Shown: positions 8,321 to 16,700 of the stretch, piece by piece
How the letters are laid out: the number at the start of each line of letters is the position of its first letter
Numbering within the stretch: the first letter of the stretch is position 1
Assembly: GCF_039655875.1 (NCBI RefSeq)
Contig: NZ_JBBYXK010000001.1
Location: 744,001-808,000, forward strand
Direction: 5' to 3'
Source: Emcibacter sp. SYSU 3D8
Lineage (GTDB): Bacteria; Pseudomonadota; Alphaproteobacteria; SMXS01
Length of the DNA: 64,000 nt
Position numbers and translations under genes: made by a program
The notes under the pieces: model-generated
Seen by the model: the letters and a program-made list of their open reading frames with translations, nothing else
Databases searched by the model: none
What the model was told of the DNA's origin: nothing

Positions 8321-9325
8321 CTAGAGCCGGACCACCATCTTGCCCACATTCGCGCCGGCCAGCAGGTCGACGAAGGCCTTGCCGGTGTTCTCGAGACCAT
8401 CGACGATGGTTTCGTCGCCGTGCAGCGCACCGCTGACGAGTTGGCCGGCCAGGTCACGCATCATCTCGGCCCGCTGGGCGGCGTAAAGACCAATGTTGAA
8501 GCCGGTCAGGGTCACGCCCTTCTCGATCGCGGCGAAAAAGTTGCCCGGGCCACGGCGGTAATTGGCAGAATTGTAGAGTTCGACCGCGCCGCAAAGAGCC
8601 ATACGCCCATGGACCTTCATGGAATCGAGCGCCGCCTCCAGATGGGAGCCGCCCACATTGTCGAAATACATGTCGAGACCATCGGGTGTGAACTGCTTGA
8701 GCGACGCGCGCAGATCTTCGGTCCGGTAGTTGATGGTGGCCTCGGCGCCGAACCGCTCCTTGAGCAGCGCGGCCTTGCGCGGATCGCCCGTGCTGCCGAT
8801 CACCCGGCAACCGTGGTTGCTGGCAAGCTGGCACACCACCATGCCGACGGCGCCCGCCGCGGCGGAGACAAAGATGGTCTCGCCCGCCTTCGGCTTCAGG
8901 ACATATTCCATCCCGGCATAGGCCGTCATGCCCGACAGGCCCAGCACGCCGAGATAGGCACTGAGAGGCGCCAGTTCTGGATCAATGGGCACGAGAGAAC
9001 TGGCGCCGGCCACGTAAAGATCGCGCCAGCCCATCAACGGCGAAAACACGAATGAGCCTTTGGGCATGGCGCCCGACGTGGATTCGATTACCTCGCCCAC
9101 CGCTCCGCCGTCCATCTCGCCGCCAATGTCGGTGGGCGCATGGACGCCCTCGAGCGTGGTCATCGGCAAACGCATATAGGGATCGACCGAAAGGAAAGTA
9201 TTGCGCACCTTGACCTGGTCCGGCCCCAGCGCCGGCAACGGCACCTCGGCCAGCTTGAAATCGTCAGGTCTGGGCGCACCGTCTGGCCTGCGCGCAAGCT
9301 GAAACACCCGGCTGGTATCGGTCAT
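8321..9325 (-). CDS. NADP-dependent zinc-independent MDR oxidoreductase
   Basis: A 334-residue member of the medium-chain dehydrogenase/reductase superfamily, closest in pattern to the CurA/leukotriene B4 12-hydroxydehydrogenase group, which reduces the C=C bond of enones with NADPH. It has PYMRLPM near the start, the nucleotide loop SAAAGAVGMVVCQLA, GSTGDPRKAALL and the group signature DMYFDNVGGSHLEAAL. No structural zinc Cys cluster is present. It begins 12 bases after the molybdopterin oxidoreductase stop with AGGGGAGAG as ribosome site, so the two are co-transcribed and may act on one substrate. Confidence 0.87.
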   Translation of the reverse strand: MTDTSRVFQLARRPDGAPRPDDFKLAEVPLPALGPDQVKVRNTFLSVDPYMRLPMTTLEGVHAPTDIGGEMDGGAVGEVIESTSGAMPKGSFVFSPLMGWRDLYVAGASSLVPIDPELAPLSAYLGVLGLSGMTAYAGMEYVLKPKAGETIFVSAAAGAVGMVVCQLASNHGCRVIGSTGDPRKAALLKERFGAEATINYRTEDLRASLKQFTPDGLDMYFDNVGGSHLEAALDSMKVHGRMALCGAVELYNSANYRRGPGNFFAAIEKGVTLTGFNIGLYAAQRAEMMRDLAGQLVSGALHGDETIVDGLENTGKAFVDLLAGANVGKMVVRL

Positions 9326-9336
9326 GATCTCTCCCC

Positions 9337-11484
9337 TTATTGATTGCTGCGTTCGATCCGCACGGGAATGGCGGACATCACCGGCATGCGGTTGATGGAT
9401 TCGGCGGCCCAGTCGGCGCTGACCAGCCGGCTGGTGGCGCTGTAGCGCCCTTCGCGCTCGTCCTCGTCATCCGGGAAACCGCCCCAGCAATGGCTCATGG
9501 AGACGACGCCGCCGCGCACGGTGGCGTCGGCCTTCACCATGGCGAACAGGCTGTCGTGCGGCGAGACGATGCGCACCCGCTCGCCGTCACTCAGGCCCGC
9601 GGCGGCCATGTCTCCCGGATTCATGAAAGCCGGGTTATAGGGCAGCCGCTCGCGGGTCAGCGGCAGATCGGCGCCCAGCGAGTTCATCACCTCGCGAAAG
9701 CGACGCGACACCAGCCGCATGGGAAAGGCGCGTTCGTCGGCCTGGGGCACACCGCCCGTCACGTCCCCGCGCAGCGTCGCCAGTTCGTCCAGCACGTCGG
9801 AACCCGCAACGTCGAGACGGGTGACGGCCTGCCCGTCGCCGGGGCCAACTATCTGATCGGGAACCTGAAAGAGCCGCCCGCCTTCAGCGCGCTTGACCTC
9901 GCCGAGCGGGACCTGGGCGTGGGCCGCCATCATCTCCAGAACCTCGTCGGCGGTGGGCGCTATCTCCATGGAAAGCGGCGTGCCGTAGAACGACAGCGTC
10001 ACGCCAAGGCGCTTCGCCAGGCTCCAGAAAACGTACCAGTCGTGCACCACGTCACCCTGCGGCGCAATCAGCGCCGGTGTGTACTGGGCATAGGGCACGG
10101 GGAAAAACTTGTCGAAGAAACCGGTGTGGTCCGGCCGCTCGAACGGCAGGGTCGGTGCGATGATGTAGTCGGCAAGCCGCGCCGTCGCCGACATGCGCGG
10201 GTCGATGGCAACCAGCAGGTCAAGTTGCCCGAGCGCCTGAAGCGCCTTGCGCTGGTCGGGCAGCGCTACCGCCGGATTGGCGCCCATGCAAATCAGCGCG
10301 CGGATACGGCCATGGCCGGGATGCAGGATTTCGTCAGGCAGGATCGCCGACATCATCTGCCCCTTGATTGTTCCAAGGCCGTGCTTGCGGCTTTTGGCGC
10401 CGCCGCGTTCCCATTCGCGGGTCGGCGGCACGGCCGCCTCGGACCGCTCGATGCGCGGCGACAGCACGCCCGGATTGGCCACGGAATCGCCCGCCCGCAG
10501 ATAGCGGCCGCAGATCACGTTGAGGCACTGCACCAGGTGCTCGGACAGGTTGGAATGCTTCGCCATGTCCGGACCGGTGCCGCTGCCCGCCATGCCGGTG
10601 CGCGAGCGCCTTGCGAACAGGTCGGCGGCTTCGACGATCTGCACGGCAGGAATATCGGCGCGTGCGGCGACGCATTCCGGCGTAAAATCCCGTACTGCAT
10701 CACGCAGCGCCTCGAGGCCGGTCACATGGCGCTCGCAGAAATTCCTGTCCTCCCAGCCTTCGGCCAGGATGACGTGGATCATGGACGCCAGGATGGCCGC
10801 ATCCTCGCCCGGCCTGGGCTGGATGAAAATATCGGCGTGCCGCGCGGTTTCGGTGCGGCGCGGGTCGACGACGATCAGCTTCATGCCCGCCGCCCGCGCG
10901 TCCTCCATGCTTTTGACCGGATTGAAGTTGTTGAAGCCCGACAGGCCCGGCCCGCCGGTCACCGACACCAGCGGGTTGGTGCCAACGAACATCCAGACGT
11001 CGGCGCCGATGAAAGGTTGTGGCCCGCCGCCGAACTCGCCGATCCGCCCCGACGCGATCCATTTGGCCGACTGGTCGATGGTCATGGTGCCGAACAGGCT
11101 GGGCGAGCCGATGGCCGCCGTGAATGCGCCGGCGAATCCCGGATTCGGCGCGGCAAACAGACCCTGCGTGCCGATGAATACGGCCACGGCGCGCGGCCCA
11201 TCCTCGTCGATGATCGCGCGCAGCCGGTCGGCGATCTCGTCGAAGGCGCGTTCAGAGGGAATCGGCTCGAGCGCGCCGCCGGCGCCGCGCTTCAGGCTGG
11301 CGGTGATCCGCTCGGGTCCGTGATGGAACTCGGGATTGCGCAGCCCCTTGAAACAGGCATAGCCGCGGGTCATCGGGTTCGACTTGTCGCCAAGTACCCT
11401 GGTGACCTTGCCGTCCTCGATCGTGGCTTCCATGGCGCAGAAGCCCTGGCAGATGCGGCAATAGGTCTTGCGTATCTCGGTCAT
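9337..11484 (-). CDS. Molybdopterin oxidoreductase, formate-dehydrogenase-like
   Basis: A 715-residue single-subunit enzyme of the DMSO-reductase superfamily. The start ATG at 11484 has GGGGAGAAAG upstream; an ATG at 11562 does not. The N-terminus binds a 4Fe-4S cluster through C9, C12, C16 and C44 (YCRICQGFC, then YACFKG). The middle carries bis-MGD binding motifs (MFVGTNPLVSVTGGPG, LIVVDPRRTETARHADIF, ICMGANPAVALP), and the C-terminal molydopterin-binding domain starts near MRLVSRRFREVMNS. No Tat signal is seen, so it is cytoplasmic. Where formate dehydrogenases carry the Sec/Cys ligand, the text here reads TIDQSAKWI, with no evident ligand. The substrate is unknown; a reductase gene follows in the same operon. 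Confidence 0.87.
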   Translation of the reverse strand: MTEIRKTYCRICQGFCAMEATIEDGKVTRVLGDKSNPMTRGYACFKGLRNPEFHHGPERITASLKRGAGGALEPIPSERAFDEIADRLRAIIDEDGPRAVAVFIGTQGLFAAPNPGFAGAFTAAIGSPSLFGTMTIDQSAKWIASGRIGEFGGGPQPFIGADVWMFVGTNPLVSVTGGPGLSGFNNFNPVKSMEDARAAGMKLIVVDPRRTETARHADIFIQPRPGEDAAILASMIHVILAEGWEDRNFCERHVTGLEALRDAVRDFTPECVAARADIPAVQIVEAADLFARRSRTGMAGSGTGPDMAKHSNLSEHLVQCLNVICGRYLRAGDSVANPGVLSPRIERSEAAVPPTREWERGGAKSRKHGLGTIKGQMMSAILPDEILHPGHGRIRALICMGANPAVALPDQRKALQALGQLDLLVAIDPRMSATARLADYIIAPTLPFERPDHTGFFDKFFPVPYAQYTPALIAPQGDVVHDWYVFWSLAKRLGVTLSFYGTPLSMEIAPTADEVLEMMAAHAQVPLGEVKRAEGGRLFQVPDQIVGPGDGQAVTRLDVAGSDVLDELATLRGDVTGGVPQADERAFPMRLVSRRFREVMNSLGADLPLTRERLPYNPAFMNPGDMAAAGLSDGERVRIVSPHDSLFAMVKADATVRGGVVSMSHCWGGFPDDEDEREGRYSATSRLVSADWAAESINRMPVMSAIPVRIERSNQ

Positions 11485-11584
11485 GGCTTTCTCCCCATAG
11501 CCACGGACTTGAACCGGTAACGATCGGCAGCGTCGCGCCGGTTGCATCACCATCAATAGCAAATTTACAAAAGTGTAACGAACA

Positions 11585-13714
11585 CTATTTTTTGGCGGGT
11601 TTGAGGTCGCGCACGGTGATCTGCGCCTTGTCCACCACGCTGCCGTCGGCGCGCTGGAGCAGGACGGTATGCGCGCCTGGACGCGGCGCCCACAAATAGG
11701 ATGCGTCGGCGCGTCCGAGCAGCCGGCCGTCCATCTTCAGCGACAATGTCCTGTCCGCGCCCTCGGCCCGCACCGGCACGCGGGTATTGTGGGCCGGAAT
11801 ATCCGGGTCGAGGGCGATGACCACGCCGTGGGCCGGACTGACGATGCGGGCGAAGCTGCTGGTCGGGACGGCGCGTATCAGTGCCGTTTCCGTGCCGCTG
11901 AGGAACCAGTCCTCGCGCGTGCCCTCGATCGCCGGATCGAATCGTACCTCATGGCGAATGACGCCTTCGGGCGGCGCAGGCGCGGCGATCTCACCGCCCT
12001 GGTCGAGTTGGGCGATGACATTCTGCCATACCGGCGCCGCGCCGCTGACTCCGGAGACGTTGTGCATGGAATCGCCCTCGAAATTTCCGACCCACACGCC
12101 CACCGTGTAGCGCCGCGACCAGCCGATGCACCAATTGTCGCGCATGTCCTTGCTGGTGCCGGTCTTGACCGCGCTCCAGAAGCGGGTGTTGAGGTTGTTG
12201 GCGAGGCCGAAGGTGGTGACCCGCGCCGCCCGGTCGCCGAGGATGTCACCAACCAGGAAGGCGGCGGCCGCGGGCATGACCCGCTGGTCGGCCGCGTCGG
12301 GGGTGCCGGGATCGAGCAGCAGCGGCGCCAGCAGGCCGCCGCGCGCCAGCATGCGGTAAGCGGTGACCTGTTCCCACAGCGTCACTTCGGCCGAGCCGAG
12401 CGCCAGCGAGAAGCCGTAATAGTCACCGTCCCGGTCGATGCCGTCATAGCCGATCCGTTGCAGCCGGTCGCGGAACGGCTCGACGCCCACCAGTACCAGC
12501 GTCCTGACGGCGGGCACGTTGAGCGAACTGGCAAGCGCCGTGCGGACGCTGACCGCGCCCTTGAAGTCGAGGTCATAATTCTGCGGGATATAGAGGCCGA
12601 CCTTGGTCTGAAGGTTGATGGGCGAATCGTCAAGAATCGAGGCCGGCGTCAGATAGCGCTTCTCCAGCGCCATGCCGTAGAGGAACGGCTTCAGGGTGGA
12701 ACCGGCCTGTCGGGGAGCGCGGACGCCGTCGACCTGCGCGGCGCGGGAGCGGCTGCCGCTGGAGGCGACATAGGCCAGCACCTCGCCGCTGGCATTGTCG
12801 ACGACCAGCACGGCGCCGTCGCGGACATTGCGGCTGGTCAGGCCGCCCAGATGGCGGCCCAGCGTTTCCACCGCACGGCGCTGGATATCGAGATCCAGGG
12901 TCGTCCGCCGCCGCTCGCCGGGACTGTGCAGCAGGGCGTTGGCAAGCTGGGGCGCCAGGCCCGGCGGGCGCGTGGCGCGCGCCTTGTCCAGCAACCGCCC
13001 CGCCGTGACGCGCAGGCCGGCGCAATCGGCCCGGGACCGGGCGCAGGCGCGGGCGGCGACCCGGTTGGCAGACGCGCCCGGACTGGGCAGCAGCGCAGCC
13101 AGGACAAGGCTTTCGTTGGTGGTAAGACCGGAGGGATGCTTGCCGGCGAGAAATTTCGCCGTGGCGCCGATCCCCTGCAACTCGCCGCGGAAATCGAGCA
13201 GGTTGAGATAGGCTTCGAGGATCTGGTCCTTGGTCCACGATTGCTCGATGGCCAGGGCGGCGCGCATCTGCGCCAGTTTCTGGCCCCAGCGGCGGCCGCC
13301 GCCGCCCGCCTTGAGATCCGCGTCGAGCAAGGCGGCAAGCTGCATGGTGATGGTGCTGCCGCCCCGGTTCGGCCCCCCGGTCAGCCGGTCGCGCAGCGCG
13401 CCTGCCGCAGCGGTCCAGTCGACGCCGCCATGACGCCGGAAGCGCCGGTCCTCGCCAGCGACGATCGCCTCGCGGAGCGCCGGCGAGACACCGTCCAGCA
13501 TCACCCAGTCGAGCCGCCTGATGCCGAAATCGACGCGCTTGACGTCGAGCACCCGGCCGCGCCGGTCGAGCAGCCAGGCCTCGGACGGCCGGTAGCCGTC
13601 CCTCACCTGCTCGAAGGAAGGAACGGGCGCGGCAGGCCAGATGGCGTGGGCGACCAGGATCGCGGCGAGCAGCAGCGCCGGCAGCGCAAGCGCGAACCTG
13701 CCGCGCCCGGTCAC
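11585..13714 (-). CDS. pbpC: Penicillin-binding protein 1C
   Basis: A 709-residue bifunctional class A PBP, polymerising lipid II and cross-linking peptidoglycan in the periplasm. A single N-terminal membrane anchor (FALALPALLLAAILVAHAIW) is followed by the GT51 glycosyltransferase domain with EDRRFRRHGGVDW (catalytic Glu at about 88) and RGGSTITMQLA, the transpeptidase with STLK at 339-342, SLN at 397-399 and KTGTS at 517, and a C-terminal PBP1C-specific beta domain. The GTG start at 13714 overlaps the stop of the macroglobulin gene (GTGA) and GGAGGTGAAGG serves as its ribosome site. The pairing is a known partnership. Confidence 0.93.
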   Translation of the reverse strand: MTGRGRFALALPALLLAAILVAHAIWPAAPVPSFEQVRDGYRPSEAWLLDRRGRVLDVKRVDFGIRRLDWVMLDGVSPALREAIVAGEDRRFRRHGGVDWTAAAGALRDRLTGGPNRGGSTITMQLAALLDADLKAGGGGRRWGQKLAQMRAALAIEQSWTKDQILEAYLNLLDFRGELQGIGATAKFLAGKHPSGLTTNESLVLAALLPSPGASANRVAARACARSRADCAGLRVTAGRLLDKARATRPPGLAPQLANALLHSPGERRRTTLDLDIQRRAVETLGRHLGGLTSRNVRDGAVLVVDNASGEVLAYVASSGSRSRAAQVDGVRAPRQAGSTLKPFLYGMALEKRYLTPASILDDSPINLQTKVGLYIPQNYDLDFKGAVSVRTALASSLNVPAVRTLVLVGVEPFRDRLQRIGYDGIDRDGDYYGFSLALGSAEVTLWEQVTAYRMLARGGLLAPLLLDPGTPDAADQRVMPAAAAFLVGDILGDRAARVTTFGLANNLNTRFWSAVKTGTSKDMRDNWCIGWSRRYTVGVWVGNFEGDSMHNVSGVSGAAPVWQNVIAQLDQGGEIAAPAPPEGVIRHEVRFDPAIEGTREDWFLSGTETALIRAVPTSSFARIVSPAHGVVIALDPDIPAHNTRVPVRAEGADRTLSLKMDGRLLGRADASYLWAPRPGAHTVLLQRADGSVVDKAQITVRDLKPAKK

Positions 13715-16700
13715 GGCGCCTTCACCTCCACCGGCCGGTTCGGATATTCGCCCAGCATTTCGGGTGCGTACATGGCCTCGACATGGGTCGCCGGCAGCTG
13801 GAACAGGCCGGGATTGTTGAAGCGCACCGTGTACTCGACACTCCACGCACCCTTGGGCACGAAGCGGTAATAGGCGATGAAGCCATCGGCGCGCCGTTCC
13901 TCATACGCCTTCCACGCCCAGCCTGCTTCCCGCTGATCCATGGTCAGGCTGTCGGACTGACCGCCCAGACCGCCGCCCAGAATGGTCGCGCCGGCCGGGA
14001 TCGGATCGTCGACGACCACCCATGTCATGTCGGACTGGGCTTCCAGGTCGAGCCGCACCCGGACCACATCGCCGCGGGTCCAGACGCCCTTGGCCGCCTG
14101 TTCGACCGGCGTCACCGTCCGGGTAACCTTGAAGCCGCTGCTGAACGGCTGCGTCAGCGGGACCGCCGCCTGGGCCCGGACCATCACCCAGGGCTTGCCG
14201 GTGCCGGCCTGGGTCACGGTCAGGTCCTGGCGGCCTTCGGCCCAGGGGAAGTTCTGCCGGTGTTCCTTGTCGTCCCCATCCCAGGCCGAGGAGATCGTCT
14301 GGCCGGCGTAATCGGTGTTGGTGACGCCTGTCACCGGCGCCGCCTCGAAGCGGGCGCTGAACTTCTCCATGGCCAGCACGCCCCAGGCATTGGCCACGGT
14401 GGTGGTCCAGCGGCCCTGCTGCTGCCGGCCCAGCGCGCCCCGGACCATGCGCGGAACATCCCGCTGCCAGCGCGGCGATTCCAGCACGCTGAGCACGGCT
14501 CGCACCGCATTGGAATCGGGCGAGATCATCAGCCACCACAGTGCGTCCGTGCGCTCGGTGGAAAAGCCCATGGTCGTGCCCTGGAAATCGAGCCGGGCGC
14601 GGAGGATGGAATCCGCCTGTGCCAGCTTCTGGTCGCGGCCCGGGATCGTCTTGACCCGTTGCAGCACGTTGCGCCAGTCGAGTACGGCCGAGGTTGGCCA
14701 CAGCGCCGGCGCGATGGAAATGCTGGTCAGCATCTCGGGCGTTGCGGCATCATAGCGCGAAAGCGCCTCGATGGCCGCGACCTTGCGGATCGCCAGGTCC
14801 GCCGTCGGCAATGCCGAGCCACGGATAATCCTGCCCTCGACGAAACTCGTCAGCGCCTCGATCATGATCGCACGGTCGGCTTCCGGAATGTCCCAGCCGG
14901 CCTCATGGCCGATGGCGAGCACATAGGACGTCAGCGTGTCCTCGCCCTGCAGCATGTCGGACTCGAAATACTTCACCAGACCGTCGCTGTCCCGGTACGC
15001 CGGCAGGCGGGCCATCATCGTCCGCCAGCGCGCCTCGTCGCGCAGGGCAACGGCTTTCGATACGTTCTGCTCGAAGCAATCGTAGCGGTAGTCGGCCATA
15101 TAGGCGCGCACGCCATCGAGCGCGCTGCCCAAGGTCGGCTGGAGGCTGATCGCGAGGCCGCCGCGGCCCGGAATGGCGCCGGCGGGCCGCTCGGCCGGGA
15201 TGGTCACGCTGCCGTCGACCTGCTCGAGCGTGGCCTGGAAGGTCCGTACCGGCACCGCCTGCTCTACCCTCTGCGTGATCCGCAGGTGATCGCCTGTCGC
15301 GGAGCCCTTGTTGCGGACGGTGACATCCCAAGCCAGTTGCGCAGCACCGACCGGCACGGTCACCGGCCAGACCAGGTCATAGGCGCCGCCCGCCGGCACT
15401 TTCACCGTCTGCCGCGCCGGGGCCTTGCCCGGCACCGGCGTCACCGCCACCTCGGCCTCGACCTCCATGGACGAGCCCGTGGTATTGCGGACGGTGAACA
15501 TGGCGTTGAACCGGTCGCCCTCGCGCACCATCGGCGGCAGGCCGGAATGCACCATCAGGTCCTGGGTGGTCTTGATGGACGCATCGCCTGTGCCGAACAG
15601 GCCCTGCCCGGCATTGGCCACCGCGACGATGCGGAAACTGGTCAGGGAATCGTTAAGCGGGATCGTGACCTCGGCGTTGCCGTCGGCATCGAGCGGGGCG
15701 CGGCCTTTCCAGATCAGCAGGGTATCGAACAGCTCGCGGGCGCTCTCGCGGCCGCCGCCGCCGCCGGTCGGAACCGCCTTGCGGCCATAATGGCGCTTGC
15801 CGACCACCTGCATCTGGGCGGTAGACGACCACACTTCCATGGCCCGCTCGCCCATCATGGCATCGAGCAGATTCCAGGAATTGTTGGGCGCCAGCGCCAG
15901 CAGACCCTCGTCGACGGCGGCGATCGCCACTTCGCCACCCGCCGGCATGTCCTTGCCGTTGGCGCGCTCGACATGGATCTTCACCTTGACCTGCTCACGG
16001 ATCCTGAAAGTGTCGTCCGAGGGCTTGACCTGGACGTCGAGCCGATGCGGCGCCCAGCCGACCCTGATCTTGCCCATACCCATGCGATAGGCGGGCTTGG
16101 ACAGGTCGACCAGTGCCGTCGGCTTGCCGCCGTCCCGCACCACCAGCCAGCGTGGCAGATCGTATTCGCGGGCCATGTCGGACAGCCACGTCTTCCAGTC
16201 TCCGACCCGGCCGCGGACCGCCAGCACCGATACGTAGATATTGGGCGCGTAATTGTCGCGGATCGGCACCTTGACCACCGGATCGCTGCCCGACAGTTCG
16301 GTCACGAAGCTGTCGATGACGCCTTCGCGCTCGACGGTCACCAGCGCCGTCGCCGTGCGGAACGGCGAGCGGACTTGGAAGCGGGCGGTCTGGCCCGCCT
16401 CGTATTCGGGCTTTTCGGGGATCACGTCCATGCGATCGCTGGCCGATTGGTCGAACCAGGTGTTCTCCGGACCGGCCACATAGGCCGACGCTGTCGCACC
16501 GGCCACATGGCCGCCGCCGTCCCGGGTCTGGGCACGGATCAGCACCTCGCCCGAGACTCCGGGCGCCACATCGCAGTGGAGATAGCCACCGGCATCCGTA
16601 TCGCCGTCGCAGGAGGCCGGCAGCAGGCTGACCTTGGTAGAGCTCTCATAGTCGTAGAAGCCGCCGATCAGCCGTTTGCGGTAGGAGTAGACGGTCTTCT

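Noticed and set aside
9340-11520. Plus-strand open frame of 726 codons
   Set aside because: It mirrors the molybdopterin oxidoreductase, whose minus-strand frame has the 4Fe-4S Cys set and cofactor motifs.
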